From Flavobacterium soyangense (lineage in GTDB: Bacteria; Bacteroidota; Bacteroidia; Flavobacteriales; Flavobacteriaceae): a stretch of DNA of 36,776 nucleotides. The first letter of the stretch is position 1; every line of letters begins with the position of its first letter. The notes under the pieces were generated by a model. It saw nothing but the letters and a program-made list of their open reading frames with translations, was not told the origin of the DNA and made no database searches. A program made the position numbers and the translations under genes. The stretch covers positions 1-36,776 of the forward strand of contig NZ_JADHEC010000034.1 in the NCBI RefSeq assembly GCF_015277675.1, written 5' to 3'. Below, in pieces: positions 1 through 7,830 of the stretch.

Positions 1-20
1 TGAAATTCTCTCTAATTTTT

Positions 21-123
21 TTACGATAACTGCATAGTGTTAACGGCAGGTACTCCGGTTCCGTTCAACACGGGGTTCATTGTTCGGCTTGCAGCCGCAA
101 CGAACCCCTAGCTGTTATCGTAA
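21..123. repeat. 103-bp element with 10-bp terminal inverted repeats and an inner hairpin
   Basis: The ends are perfect inverted copies: TTACGATAAC at 21-30 and GTTATCGTAA at 114-123. Inside, GGGGTTC (72-78) pairs with GAACCCC (102-108), and further pairing continues to GGCT/AGCC near a TGC loop. The element is clearly more GC-rich than its surroundings and lies 40 bp past the stop of the minus-strand peroxiredoxin gene, so it may end that transcript. A small non-autonomous mobile element or an integron attC-like folded site is also possible. The structure is seen; the role is inferred. Confidence 0.5.
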
Positions 124-163
124 GAATTTTTTTTACATTCATAAGTAAGATTTTTTTATTAAA

Positions 164-838
164 TTATTTAGCTATATGACCCAAAGCATTCAAGATGTCT
201 TGTGGTTCAACTCTTAGACTATAATCTCCACCCTCTGATTTTGCAAAAATGATTGTACCATCGGCAGCGATAATAAAGACTGCTGGTACTGGAATATCTC
301 TAGATTGATCATCATAGAAATCATAAAAATCGACACCTAGTTTTTTTGCTTCATCAACTGCTTCAATTGAGTTTTTTATTATAGTCGTAAATTGTTTGGC
401 AACCTCATTTTTATCGTCACTTAGTACTTCAAATTCTAAAGATTGCTTTTCTTGCATATCTAAGGTGCTATCTGGCTTTTGTGGAGAAATAGCAATTAAA
501 TTAGCTCCAAAAGCTTTAATTTCAGGTAAAATTCTTTGATATGCATTCAGCACTAAATTACAATACGGACACCAGTTCCCTCTATAAAAAGTAATAACAA
601 CTGGTCCTTTATCAAGATAATTTTGAAGAGAAACAGTATTGCCCAAAGCATTAGGCAGTTCGAATAAAGGTGTTTTATCACCCACAGAAACTTTTAATGG
701 ACTTGTGATTTCTGTTGCTAATAAGTTAGCATCATTTACAAAAACATCTAAAGATTCTTTAGCAATCATTGATGCAAGATTTGCTTGAAGTCCAATTTTT
801 TCTTCGTTGTAATTTGGAATTTGTTTTGTATTGTTCAT
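164..838 (-). CDS. Peroxiredoxin-like AhpC/TSA-family protein with CxxC centre (copy 1)
   Basis: A 224-residue thioredoxin-fold protein of the AhpC/TSA peroxiredoxin-like group, expected to reduce peroxides or act as a thiol oxidoreductase in the cytoplasm (no signal peptide). The active-site strand reads FYRGNWCPYC, with cysteines at 90 and 93 in a CxxC arrangement rather than the single TxxC cysteine of classical peroxiredoxins. The start at 838 (MNNTKQ) gives exactly the length of the paralogue at 3625-4299; an in-frame ATG at 865 is possible, but it lies inside the promoter palindrome at 860-873. Upstream are a -7-like box, that palindrome, two TAAACTAGTTTA palindromes and a decayed Crp/Fnr gene. 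It is closely related to the broken copy at 7051-7725. The physiological substrate is unknown. Confidence 0.88.
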   Translation of the reverse strand: MNNTKQIPNYNEEKIGLQANLASMIAKESLDVFVNDANLLATEITSPLKVSVGDKTPLFELPNALGNTVSLQNYLDKGPVVITFYRGNWCPYCNLVLNAYQRILPEIKAFGANLIAISPQKPDSTLDMQEKQSLEFEVLSDDKNEVAKQFTTIIKNSIEAVDEAKKLGVDFYDFYDDQSRDIPVPAVFIIAADGTIIFAKSEGGDYSLRVEPQDILNALGHIAK

Positions 839-859
839 GGTATTTTTGTTTAAAATGAG

Positions 860-884
860 TGTCACTATTGACAGTACAAAGATG
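860..884 (-). promoter_or_regulatory. Promoter of peroxiredoxin copy 1 with TGTCA-N4-TGACA palindrome at the start site
   Basis: Read on the minus strand, CATCTTTG (877-884) resembles the Bacteroidetes -7 box TAnnTTTG with one mismatch. Three bases downstream lies TGTCA-atag-TGACA (860-873), a 5-4-5 palindrome with the spacing of Fnr-type sites. The same pair of elements with the same 3-nt gap precedes the peroxiredoxin copy at 7 kb and the operon starting at 8716. A site over +1 would suit repression. The regulator that binds it is not known. Confidence 0.5.
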
Positions 885-906
885 CGGTAAGGAAGTTTTA
901 AAAAAA

Positions 907-941
907 ATAAACTAGTTTAGTAAATTTTGATAAACTAGTTT
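907..941 (-). promoter_or_regulatory. Two TAAACTAGTTTA palindromes upstream of peroxiredoxin copy 1
   Basis: Two identical perfect 12-bp palindromes, TAAACTAGTTTA, occupy 907-918 and 930-941, with centres 23 bp apart. If transcription starts about 6 nt past the -7-like box (near 871), the centres fall close to -41.5 and -64.5, the classical positions for a Crp/Fnr-type activator. They lie between the remains of a Crp/Fnr gene and the peroxiredoxin gene. Degenerate versions precede the 7-kb copy. Binding by the lost regulator is inferred. Confidence 0.5.
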
Positions 942-1112
942 AACTATTTGGTTTTTTGTTTCTGATTTTACTTAGAAAGACAGAAGAGAAACCAAGGTAA
1001 GAAGCTAACGCATACTGTGGGGTACACGATTAACAATAGCTGGATATTTTTGAATAAATTTGTCGTAACGCTCTTAGGCAGTTTTACTCAAATTAGACAA
1101 CATTTGTATCAT
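941..1112 (-). pseudogene. Decayed C-terminal end of a Crp/Fnr-family regulator (copy 1)
   Basis: Translating the minus strand across two frames recovers the end of a flavobacterial Crp/Fnr-type regulator: first SNLSKTA, a stop codon, then ERYDKFIQKYPAIVNRVP; after a frameshift, YALASYLGFSSVFLSKIR and NKKPN. This matches the end of the intact regulator at 33518-34087 (YYKIFQQQYPTLEQQIPQYHIASFLGITPTQLSRIR) in layout and conserved residues. Only the last quarter, including the helix-turn-helix, can be seen. A similar remnant precedes the third peroxiredoxin copy, so the regulator and enzyme gene were probably duplicated together before both regulator copies decayed. Confidence 0.65.
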
Positions 1113-1477
1113 TTCCTGAGTGGAAATGCTAACTTAGTAATCACAGAAAGTTAAGAAATAATCTTATTTTAATCTATGAAACAAGTCCGCAAAATTTATG
1201 GCAAAGCTTTTAAAAAGAAAGCAGTAGAAGTTAGAAAAGTTTAAAATTTTTTAAAATATCGATTAATAAAAATGAAATTAAAAAGTTATTCTTAAAAATA
1301 AATCTGAGGCAAAAGGAAGAGGAATAAAACATAAAAAGTTCACTTTGGAAAGGCAAGTAAAACACTAAATTCATAAAATAGGAATGAAATTTCTATAGTT
1401 AATAAATTAACCAAGACTGCAAATTTAACACCCTAAACATTGATTATTAATATTTAAGGTATTATGGAGGAAGACGG
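1113..1477. other. Non-coding stretch with a possible IS3 orfA trace
   Basis: No gene of normal quality is visible here. On the plus strand, 1177-1200 reads MKQVRKIY, and after a one-base shift GKAFKKKAVEVRKV up to about 1244. This resembles the first residues of flavobacterial IS3-family OrfA proteins, but it is short and frameshifted. The rest is AT-rich sequence full of stop codons. The IS3 reading rests on family memory of a short stretch and is weak. Confidence 0.25.
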
Positions 1478-1888
1478 TTACTCAACTCTATTACCTTCAA
1501 TAAATTCTAGAATGGCATTTAAATTTTGTGCCATAAAAGGTTTTGAAAAACTTCCTTTGACATTTTCATAATTATAAAAATTCTGATATTCATCCAGTTC
1601 AGTAGATGAGGAGTTCATAAATATTGGAATTTTATTGATACCCTCTAAATATTTAATATTCTCCAGGAATTCCAGTCCATTCATTACAGGCATAATAAAA
1701 TCTAATAGAATAAAACTGGGTAGTATATCATCTTCAGAATTGAGTGCTTTAAGGCAGTCTAAGGCAATTAATCCGTTTAAATAAAATTTGCATGAGCTAA
1801 AACTATTATTTGATTTCATTACTTTTTTTATTATTGAAGATGCTATTTTATCATCTTCAACAATAAATGCTGTGTAGTTTTTTTTCAT
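1478..1888 (-). CDS. Stand-alone CheY-like response regulator receiver
   Basis: A 136-residue single receiver domain with no output domain. The acidic pair sits in FIVEDDKIAS (residues 9-18). The phosphoacceptor Asp is in ILLDFIMPVMNG (first Asp), the conserved Ser/Thr position is in IFMNSSS, and the conserved Lys is in SFSKPF. All phosphotransfer residues are therefore present. Proteins of this kind relay phosphate from histidine kinases to other proteins; no kinase is encoded nearby. It follows the GapN-type gene on the same strand after 43 bp but may be transcribed separately. A close paralogue sits at 36130-36531 and a fragment of a third copy at 32980-33104. Confidence 0.88.
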   Translation of the reverse strand: MKKNYTAFIVEDDKIASSIIKKVMKSNNSFSSCKFYLNGLIALDCLKALNSEDDILPSFILLDFIMPVMNGLEFLENIKYLEGINKIPIFMNSSSTELDEYQNFYNYENVKGSFSKPFMAQNLNAILEFIEGNRVE

Positions 1889-1931
1889 ATAATTTAATTT
1901 TTAGGGAATTGCAATACCAGTTGAGTATCTA

Positions 1932-3548
1932 TTAAAATACGTAATCTAGCCTTAAATAATTACTTTGATTTTCTCTTACAATTGTTTGAACAATTTCCCG
2001 ATTAAGAGGATTGTCTTTTGTGCTAATCAAAATCCGAATGCTAAAAGCTCTTAATGCATCGTGAACACTTAGTGTACCTTCGGCACTGTCTTTTCTTCCA
2101 TTAAAGGGATAATTGTCAGGGCCACGTTGGCATTGTGCATTGATATTAATCCGTCCTACCTGATTAGCAAGTTCATCAATCAGAAATCCAATTTTTTCAG
2201 AATCTGTACTAAAAACACTTAACTGTTGCCCAAAGTTAGACTGTACAGAATAATTGATTATTTCTTCGATATTAGAGTAAGGAACTATTGGTACAACTGG
2301 GCCAAATTGTTCTTCGTGGTAAATTCTCATTTGTGAATTTACAGGGAAAAGTACGGCAGGGTAGAAGAAAGTATCATTTACTTCTCCACCGTTTTCATTG
2401 ATAATTTCGGCACCAAACTGTTTAGCGTCTTTGACAAGTTCCAATAGATAGCCTGTTTTTCCTGTTTCTGGTAATGGTGTAATTTTAACATCTTTTTCCC
2501 ATGGCATACCAAACTTTAATTTTGCTAAACTATCCGTGTATTTTTTCAAAAATGTATCCGCAATACTTTCATGTACAAAAATAATTTTTAAGGCAGTACA
2601 TCTTTGCCCGTTAAAAGAGAGTGATCCTGCAATAGTTTCGCTAACTGCAGTATCAATATCTGCATCTGGTAAAATAAATGCAGGGTTCTTTGCATCAAGG
2701 CCCAAAACACTTCTTAATCGATGCGGTTTTGGATGCAGTTTCTTAATATCACTTGCTCCTTTATTGGTTCCAATAAATGCAAATACATCTATCTTGCCAG
2801 TTGACATAATGGCACCCACAGTTTCTCTGCCTTTACCATAAATAATGTTTATAACACCCTTTGGAAAACTTTCTTGAAAAACTTTCATAAGAGGCTTCAT
2901 AAATAACACACCATATTTTGCGGGTTTAAAGACTACGGTATTACCCATTAATAGTGCTGGAATTAATGTGGTAAAAGTTTCATTTAGAGGATAATTGTAA
3001 GGCCCCATACATAAAGCAACACCTAAAGGAACTCGTCTTATTTGCGCAATAATACCCTCTTCATTTTCAAACTTGGAATTGCCATGATCGAGATTTTTTA
3101 GTTCTCTAATGGTGTCTTCAATGTAAATACATGTCCTGTCAAATTCTTTTTCGCTGTCTGGTAAATTTTTACCTATCTCCCACATTAGTAATTTTACTAC
3201 TGAAATTCTTTGTTTTTTCATTTCAACAACAAACTGTTCTATATGGGCAATTCTTTTTTCAATACTCATTGTTGGCCATTCGCCTGTGCCATTATCGTAT
3301 GCATTCACTGCGGCGTCTAAGGCCTGTAAATATTCCTTTTCAGTTAGTAACGGTGTACTGCCAATGCTGTTTTTAACTACTTCAGTTCCATTGTTAATTG
3401 ACACAGGAGATACTACCTCATTCATTGGGCCATTCCAAGTTTGGAGTTCTCCATTAATTAGGTATTCTCTTTGTTCGATAAAATTATCTAATTTCCATTC
3501 GATTGGAATTTGTTCTGAAGTAGGAAATATATTTTCTAAAATTTTCAT
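1932..3548 (-). CDS. gapN: GapN-type NADP-dependent non-phosphorylating glyceraldehyde-3-phosphate dehydrogenase
   Basis: A 538-residue aldehyde dehydrogenase superfamily protein. The oxyanion Asn lies in GPYNYPLNE (N185), the nucleotide-binding Lys in FKPA (K208), and the catalytic Cys in FNGQRCTA (C317). The C-terminal segment PFNGRKDSAEGTLSVHDALR is characteristic of GapN enzymes, which oxidise glyceraldehyde 3-phosphate directly to 3-phosphoglycerate and make NADPH. The usual ELGGK motif carrying the general-base Glu reads GLDAK here (283-287), so the Glu position is Gly, with an Asp two residues on. It lies 76 bp downstream of peroxiredoxin copy 2 on the same strand, and NADPH supply would fit a redox role. 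Another aldehyde substrate cannot be excluded. Confidence 0.75.
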   Translation of the reverse strand: MKILENIFPTSEQIPIEWKLDNFIEQREYLINGELQTWNGPMNEVVSPVSINNGTEVVKNSIGSTPLLTEKEYLQALDAAVNAYDNGTGEWPTMSIEKRIAHIEQFVVEMKKQRISVVKLLMWEIGKNLPDSEKEFDRTCIYIEDTIRELKNLDHGNSKFENEEGIIAQIRRVPLGVALCMGPYNYPLNETFTTLIPALLMGNTVVFKPAKYGVLFMKPLMKVFQESFPKGVINIIYGKGRETVGAIMSTGKIDVFAFIGTNKGASDIKKLHPKPHRLRSVLGLDAKNPAFILPDADIDTAVSETIAGSLSFNGQRCTALKIIFVHESIADTFLKKYTDSLAKLKFGMPWEKDVKITPLPETGKTGYLLELVKDAKQFGAEIINENGGEVNDTFFYPAVLFPVNSQMRIYHEEQFGPVVPIVPYSNIEEIINYSVQSNFGQQLSVFSTDSEKIGFLIDELANQVGRININAQCQRGPDNYPFNGRKDSAEGTLSVHDALRAFSIRILISTKDNPLNREIVQTIVRENQSNYLRLDYVF

Positions 3549-3624
3549 GCGTTTTTAACTTAATTGTTTTTATTATTTGACTGGATAATAAGAATTAGTG
3601 TACTATGTTATGGTTTCTATTTTA

Positions 3625-4299
3625 TTATTCAGCTATATATGATAAAGCATCCAAAATATCTTGTGGTTCTACTCTAAGTCTATAATCCCCATTTTCTGAT
3701 TTCGCAAAAACGATTGTTCCGTTTTTATCAATAACAAACACAGCAGGGACAGGGATATCTCGAGAATTATTATCATAATAATCATAAAAATAGATTCCTA
3801 ATTTTTTAGCTTCATTTATTGCTTCTTTTGAATTCTTTATTATTGTAGTAAATTGTTTTGCAATATTATTTTTAGAATCACTTAATATTTCAAAACCAAG
3901 GTCATGTTTGGCTTTCATATCCAAAGAACTATCTGGCGTTTGTGGAGAAATAGCTATTAGATTAGCCCCTAATGCTTTAATTTCCGGCAAGATTTTTTGA
4001 TACGTATTTAATACAAGATTACAATATGGACACCAATTGCCTCTGTAAAAAGTAATCACAACTGGCCCTTGATTTAGCAAGTCTTTAATTGCTATTGTAT
4101 TTCCTATTGCATTAGGAAGCTCAAACAATGGTGTTTTATCTCCTACTCCTATTTTTAAGGGAGACGAAATTTCTAACGCTAATAAGCGCGCATCAGTATC
4201 AAAAATATCTAATGTTTCTTTTGCAAACATTGCCGCAAGGTTTTGGCGAATTTTTTTTTTAGCGTCGTTATAAACTGGAATTTCTAATATATCAGTCAT
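3625..4299 (-). CDS. Peroxiredoxin-like AhpC/TSA-family protein with CxxC centre (copy 2)
   Basis: A 224-residue intact paralogue of the protein at 164-838, with the same FYRGNWCPYC strand and cysteines at 90 and 93, so the same thiol-peroxidase or oxidoreductase role is expected in the cytoplasm. Its N-terminus and nucleotide sequence differ more from copies 1 and 3 than those differ from each other, which makes it the older duplicate. Unlike them it has no Crp/Fnr remnant or private promoter: it starts 11 bp after the monooxygenase gene on the same strand and is probably cotranscribed with it, and possibly with the GapN gene downstream. Confidence 0.87.
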   Translation of the reverse strand: MTDILEIPVYNDAKKKIRQNLAAMFAKETLDIFDTDARLLALEISSPLKIGVGDKTPLFELPNAIGNTIAIKDLLNQGPVVITFYRGNWCPYCNLVLNTYQKILPEIKALGANLIAISPQTPDSSLDMKAKHDLGFEILSDSKNNIAKQFTTIIKNSKEAINEAKKLGIYFYDYYDNNSRDIPVPAVFVIDKNGTIVFAKSENGDYRLRVEPQDILDALSYIAE

Positions 4300-4310
4300 T
4301 TTATAGAATT

Positions 4311-4604
4311 TTAGAGAATGTCGGTTTGATAAAATTTGACTACTTCCGTCAAGTCTTGGTTTACATAATTTTTAGTATGCTCATATTCAAAATGTATTTT
4401 AAATGAAGCTTCATTTTCAAATCTTTCCCATAAAATAAAGGTTGATTCATCTGCATTGCTTTGATGTACCTTGAATAGCGTACAACCAATTTCTTCTATT
4501 GATTTTTCTTGAAGTATATTCAATTCTTTTTTAGTTTTTTCAATTTTGCTTACATCTTTTACATGAATTTCAGCTGTAACATAATATCCTTTAATAAATT
4601 CCAT
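4311..4604 (-). CDS. Antibiotic biosynthesis monooxygenase (YgiN-like ABM) domain protein
   Basis: A 97-residue dimeric alpha-beta barrel protein of the ABM/YgiN type. Visible family features are the first strand YYVTAEIHVK, the central GCTLFKVHQ, the FILWERFENEASFKIHFEYEH stretch and the end in YQTDIL. Members include quinol monooxygenases and many uncharacterised stress proteins. It is cytoplasmic, with no signal peptide. It sits between a small membrane protein gene (102 bp upstream) and peroxiredoxin copy 2 (11 bp downstream), all on the minus strand, which fits an oxidative or quinone stress operon. The substrate is not known. Confidence 0.78.
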   Translation of the reverse strand: MEFIKGYYVTAEIHVKDVSKIEKTKKELNILQEKSIEEIGCTLFKVHQSNADESTFILWERFENEASFKIHFEYEHTKNYVNQDLTEVVKFYQTDIL

Positions 4605-4706
4605 CGCTTTTTTTTGTTTTATGTTTTAGTTTTTTTACTCTATAATTATATTTCACTTCTTTGTGCTTGTTGAAACTAATTATTTTTTTATTTTTTTTGC
4701 TCTATT

Positions 4707-4919
4707 TTATTTTTGGAGCCATTTACCAAAAGTTCTATTTATCATGGGTAGGATTAAATAAATCATTATTGGTACTAATATAATTGTCATTACTAATGTT
4801 CTTTTTGGTAAATCCAATTTGTTTAGAATTGGGAGTAGTAAGTATGTAATTAATAAAATAGTTGGATAAACAATAGGCCATACTAAAATTACCATTTTCC
4901 ATTTTGGCGGTTTTTTCAT
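4707..4919 (-). CDS. Small two-helix membrane protein resembling the C-terminal half of ABM fusion proteins
   Basis: A 70-residue protein with two hydrophobic helices (about 10-31 and 41-60) and a basic end. The pattern PPKWKMVILVWPIVYP at 4-19 and the later IMIYLILPMINR recall the membrane-anchoring C-terminal part of longer proteobacterial proteins that begin with an ABM domain. Here the ABM domain is encoded by the next gene (4311-4604), so the two genes may represent a split version of that fusion. That link comes from family memory and gene order. Upstream are a -7-like box and a perfect inverted repeat at 4974-4992. Confidence 0.6.
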   Translation of the reverse strand: MKKPPKWKMVILVWPIVYPTILLITYLLLPILNKLDLPKRTLVMTIILVPIMIYLILPMINRTFGKWLQK

Positions 4920-4946
4920 AATTTCATTTCTTTTGTTCTTAATTTA

Positions 4947-4992
4947 CAAATATGATTTAATTTAAATTTATTTTTAATAAGTAACTTATTAA
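4947..4992 (-). promoter_or_regulatory. Putative promoter and 8-bp inverted repeat for the membrane protein/ABM/peroxiredoxin genes
   Basis: On the minus strand, CATATTTG (4947-4954) resembles the -7 box TAnnTTTG with one mismatch. TTAATAAG (4974-4981) and CTTATTAA (4985-4992) form a perfect inverted repeat with a 3-nt centre. Its midpoint (4983) is about 42 bp upstream of the predicted start, a position typical of activators. A second perfect repeat, TACTAAAC-atca-GTTTAGTA (5066-5085), lies between this promoter and the racemase-like gene. The regulators are unknown. Confidence 0.35.
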
Positions 4993-5097
4993 GAGAATGT
5001 TATATGTACCACATAATCTTGGTAAGGAGCTGCTTTTTTTATAAAAACTATTAAACTACTTTTAATACTAAACATCAGTTTAGTAATTCGGCATTTT

Positions 5098-5787
5098 TTA
5101 TTTGTGTGTTGATAACATATAATCAACAATTGCTTGTGAATGAATCTTAGTAGTATCAAATGTTGGTATTTCAAAATCTGATTGGCTTATAAGCATTGGA
5201 ATTTCAGTACAGCCTAAAATGATACATTCGGCCCCATCTTGAATTAATTCATTTACAATTTCTATGTATTTTTTTTTGGTTTCTGGATTAATAAAACCAA
5301 TGCCTAATTCTTCTTTGACCGTATATTGTATATAATCTCTTGTTTCTTGCTTTTCGGGTATTAATACTTTTAAACCATATTCTTCCAGTTTATTTTTATA
5401 AAAGCCCATTTCCATTGTGAACTTTGTTCCTAAAAGTCCAACTTTGGTAAATTCTTGTTTATTAATAGCCTTTGCTGTTTCGGATCCAATGTGAATTATC
5501 GGCAACCCAATTTTTTCTTGAAGTTTATCAGCAAATAAATGCGCAGTGTTTGCGCATAGGACAATTGCATCAACTTTACTTCTTTTTAAACTTTCACAAG
5601 CATTTAGCAAAAGTTCAAATGAATTTTCCCAACTTTTCTCCTGAATATCTCCAAAATTTAATGAATAGATAATGCATTCTGCAAAATTTAGCCCGCCTAA
5701 TTTTGAATTTATCCCTTCATTGATAAATTTATAATAATCCATTGTCGAAACCCAACTTATTCCACCGACTAGCCCAATTTTTTTCAT
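5098..5787 (-). CDS. Aspartate/glutamate racemase family protein
   Basis: A 229-residue protein of the Asp/Glu racemase family, cofactor-independent enzymes that move a proton at the alpha carbon between two cysteines. It starts MKKIGLVGGISW; the first catalytic cysteine is in LCANTAH (C78) and the second in LGCTEIP (C193), so both are present. Length and motifs fit the YgeA-like group with aspartate or broad amino-acid specificity. It is cytoplasmic. No clear TAnnTTTG box precedes it. It is separated from the genes downstream by 178 bp containing an inverted repeat, so it is probably its own transcription unit. Substrate specificity cannot be read from the sequence. Confidence 0.85.
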   Translation of the reverse strand: MKKIGLVGGISWVSTMDYYKFINEGINSKLGGLNFAECIIYSLNFGDIQEKSWENSFELLLNACESLKRSKVDAIVLCANTAHLFADKLQEKIGLPIIHIGSETAKAINKQEFTKVGLLGTKFTMEMGFYKNKLEEYGLKVLIPEKQETRDYIQYTVKEELGIGFINPETKKKYIEIVNELIQDGAECIILGCTEIPMLISQSDFEIPTFDTTKIHSQAIVDYMLSTHK

Positions 5788-5903
5788 CTTTTTTATTGCT
5801 GTTTTTTATTAAGTATCTGACTAATTTATAACAAGAAAAAAACTTAATTATTTTAGATTCACAAACTTTAAATGTTCTTTACTTTTAAATCAGTAGCAAA
5901 GCT

Positions 5904-6788
5904 TTAGTTTAAATTTACTTTCAATAAATGGCTCATCTGAAGAATATCTTTCACTAAAAATTCTTGAATAGGAGCTACCTTTTCATTGTATTCTATTACT
6001 CCGTAATCAAATCCAGAAACAATTCTTTTTTCTCTATGTCCCTTTTTAGTTTCAATTAATTTAAAAATGGTGTCTGCCACTAATTGCGGATCTAAAGCAT
6101 CCTTGGTTTCGAAAAACCCTTTAAAATTTTCCAACATTTTTTGAGGAACATCTTTGTGTTCACCATATTCATTAAAGACATTTGTGTCGGCTTCTTTAGG
6201 TCCACTAAATAAAAGACCTGTTCCAAAAGCACCAGGCTCAATTATAGTTACTTCTACACCGAAAGGTGCAAGTTCATAGCCTAAAGATTCTGAATAAGCT
6301 TCTAACGCATGTTTACTTGCACTATAAATCCCAAAATATGGAAACGCAAGTCTTCCAGCCAATGAAGAAATATTGATTATTAAACCGTCTTTCGCTTCAC
6401 GCATAAATGGTGTAGCTGCTTTAATTGTCCTTAACGTTCCAAAGAAATTTGTTTCAAATTGATTTTTTGCTTGTTCGATGCTATATGCTTCTGTAATTCC
6501 AACAAACATTGAGCCTGCATTATTGATTAAAATGTCAATTTTTTTGTCTTCAAGTAAGATTTTTTCAAATGCAAATTTTACCGAATTATCGTCTGTTACG
6601 TCTAATGCTATTACTTTAATATTTAAGTTTTCTCGTTTTACAATGTTTTCGAATTCTTCTTTTTTGCTTAAATTTTTTCCCAAAGGGTCTCTCATTGTTG
6701 CCCAAACTTTAAACCCTTTTTCCGCTAAAGTTAGTGCTGTTAAATAGCCTAAACCATTACTTGTTCCTGTTATTACTACGTTTTTCAT
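5904..6788 (-). CDS. Short-chain dehydrogenase/reductase (SDR), paralogue of 17070-17954
   Basis: A 294-residue classical SDR. The NAD(P)-binding glycine motif is TGTSNGLG (8-15), the structural motif is NNAG (89-92), and the catalytic residues are Ser141/142 in NISSLAG and Tyr155 with Lys159 in YSASK. An NAD(P)H-dependent oxidation or reduction of a carbonyl compound is expected. The gene at 17070-17954 encodes a protein of the same length with the same MRxPLGxNL segment, and both genes have almost the same promoter with operator copies GGACTAATTAGTCC. Control by the TetR protein at 18035-18616 is therefore likely. The substrate is unknown. Confidence 0.88.
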   Translation of the reverse strand: MKNVVITGTSNGLGYLTALTLAEKGFKVWATMRDPLGKNLSKKEEFENIVKRENLNIKVIALDVTDDNSVKFAFEKILLEDKKIDILINNAGSMFVGITEAYSIEQAKNQFETNFFGTLRTIKAATPFMREAKDGLIINISSLAGRLAFPYFGIYSASKHALEAYSESLGYELAPFGVEVTIIEPGAFGTGLLFSGPKEADTNVFNEYGEHKDVPQKMLENFKGFFETKDALDPQLVADTIFKLIETKKGHREKRIVSGFDYGVIEYNEKVAPIQEFLVKDILQMSHLLKVNLN

Positions 6789-6831
6789 ATTTTAAATTGT
6801 TTAATTTATTATTTAGCCTTTAATTAGATTT

Positions 6832-6887
6832 GGACTAATTAGTCCGCAAATATAATCAAAAAATTAATATAACGAACCGATTAGTCC
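6832..6887 (-). promoter_or_regulatory. Promoter of the SDR gene with paired TetR-type operators
   Basis: TATATTTG on the minus strand (6847-6854) is a perfect TAnnTTTG -7 box. One base past it lies the perfect 14-bp palindrome GGACTAATTAGTCC (6832-6845), covering the expected start site. A second, half-conserved copy, GGACTAATCGGTTC (minus strand, 6874-6887), lies upstream near the -33 region. The same layout occurs at 16962-17017 before the paralogous SDR gene. This is a typical arrangement for repression by a TetR dimer. Confidence 0.7.
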
Positions 6888-7050
6888 AAAATAATATTTT
6901 TCTAATAAATACTTTTATACAATTGAGTTTGTTGTAATTAAAAAAAAGGAAAGAATATTTATAGCGTACAAATGCTAAAGCAATATTAATTCCCTTTTTT
7001 ATGTCTTTTTTCAAGTTTATAGAAGTGAAAAAAGTCTGGGTTACTTAAAA

Positions 7051-7725
7051 TTATTTGCTAATTGCATTTAAAGCATCTAAAATATCTTGAGGTTCAACTC
7101 TTAAACTATAATCTCCACCTTCGCTTTTTGCAAAAACAATTGATCCATTAGTATCAATAACAAAAAGAGCTGGTACTGGAATATCTCTAGAATCATCATT
7201 ATAAAAATCATAGAAATCAACGCCTAGTTTTTTTGCTTCGTCAACTGCTTCAATAGCATTTTTTATTATAGTTGTAAATTGTTTGGCAACCTAATTTTTA
7301 TCGTCACTTAACACTACAAATTCTAAAGATTGTTTTTCTTGCATATCCAAGGTGCTATCTGGCTTTTGTGGAGAAATAGCAATTAAATTAGCTCCAAGAG
7401 CTTTAATTTCAGGTAAAATTCTTTGATACGCATTCAACACTAAATTACAATAAGGACACCAGTTTCCTCTATAAAAAGTAATAACAACGGGTCCTTTATC
7501 AAGATAATTTTGAAGAGAAACAGTATTACCCAAAGCATTTGGCAGTTCGAATAAAGGTGTTTTATCACCCACAGAAACTTTTAATGGACTTGTGATTTCT
7601 TTTGCTAATGAGTTAGCATCATTTACAAAAACATCTAAAGATTCTTTAGCGATCATTGAAGCAAGATTTGCTTGAAGTCCAATTTTTTCTTCGTTGTAAT
7701 TTGGAATTTGTTTTGTATTGTTCAT
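7051..7725 (-). pseudogene. Peroxiredoxin-like gene copy 3, interrupted by a nonsense codon
   Basis: Closely similar to 164-838 along its whole length, including the FYRGNWCPYC active site. The codon that is GAG (Glu, in KNEVAKQF) in copy 1 is TAG here (plus-strand 7291-7293, C to A), so translation would stop after about 144 of 224 residues. The reading frame then continues unbroken to its own stop at 7051 (ending VEPQDILDALNAISK), which suggests recent inactivation. A truncated protein with the CxxC centre could still be made, but it would lack the last third of the fold. Promoter elements are shared with copy 1. Confidence 0.85.
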
Positions 7726-7746
7726 GGTATTTTTGTTTAAAGTGAG

Positions 7747-7829
7747 TGTCATTATTGACAAGACAAAATTGTGAATAGAAATTTTAAAAACAAACAAACT
7801 TGTTTAGTAAATTTTGATAAACTAGATTA
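7747..7829 (-). promoter_or_regulatory. Promoter of peroxiredoxin copy 3, parallel to that of copy 1
   Basis: On the minus strand, CAATTTTG (7764-7771) stands in the -7 position, followed after 3 nt by TGTCA-ataa-TGACA (7747-7760). Upstream are imperfect versions of the copy-1 palindromes: AAACTTGTTT (7796-7805) and TAAACTAGATTA (7818-7829). The first is nearly palindromic and the second has lost symmetry. This suggests relaxed selection on the upstream sites while the start-site palindrome stayed perfect. Confidence 0.45.
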
Positions 7830-7830
7830 A

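Noticed and set aside
1015..1026. GTACACGATT, a 10-base match to the reverse of the 12-mer AATCGTGTACTG
   Set aside because: It lies inside the Crp/Fnr remnant, where it encodes the conserved Val-Asn-Arg-Val stretch, is incomplete, and has no att-like context. Chance similarity is the simpler view.
4989..5174. 61-residue minus-strand frame
   Set aside because: It overlaps the end of the racemase-family gene in another frame and covers the inverted repeat; composition is not protein-like.
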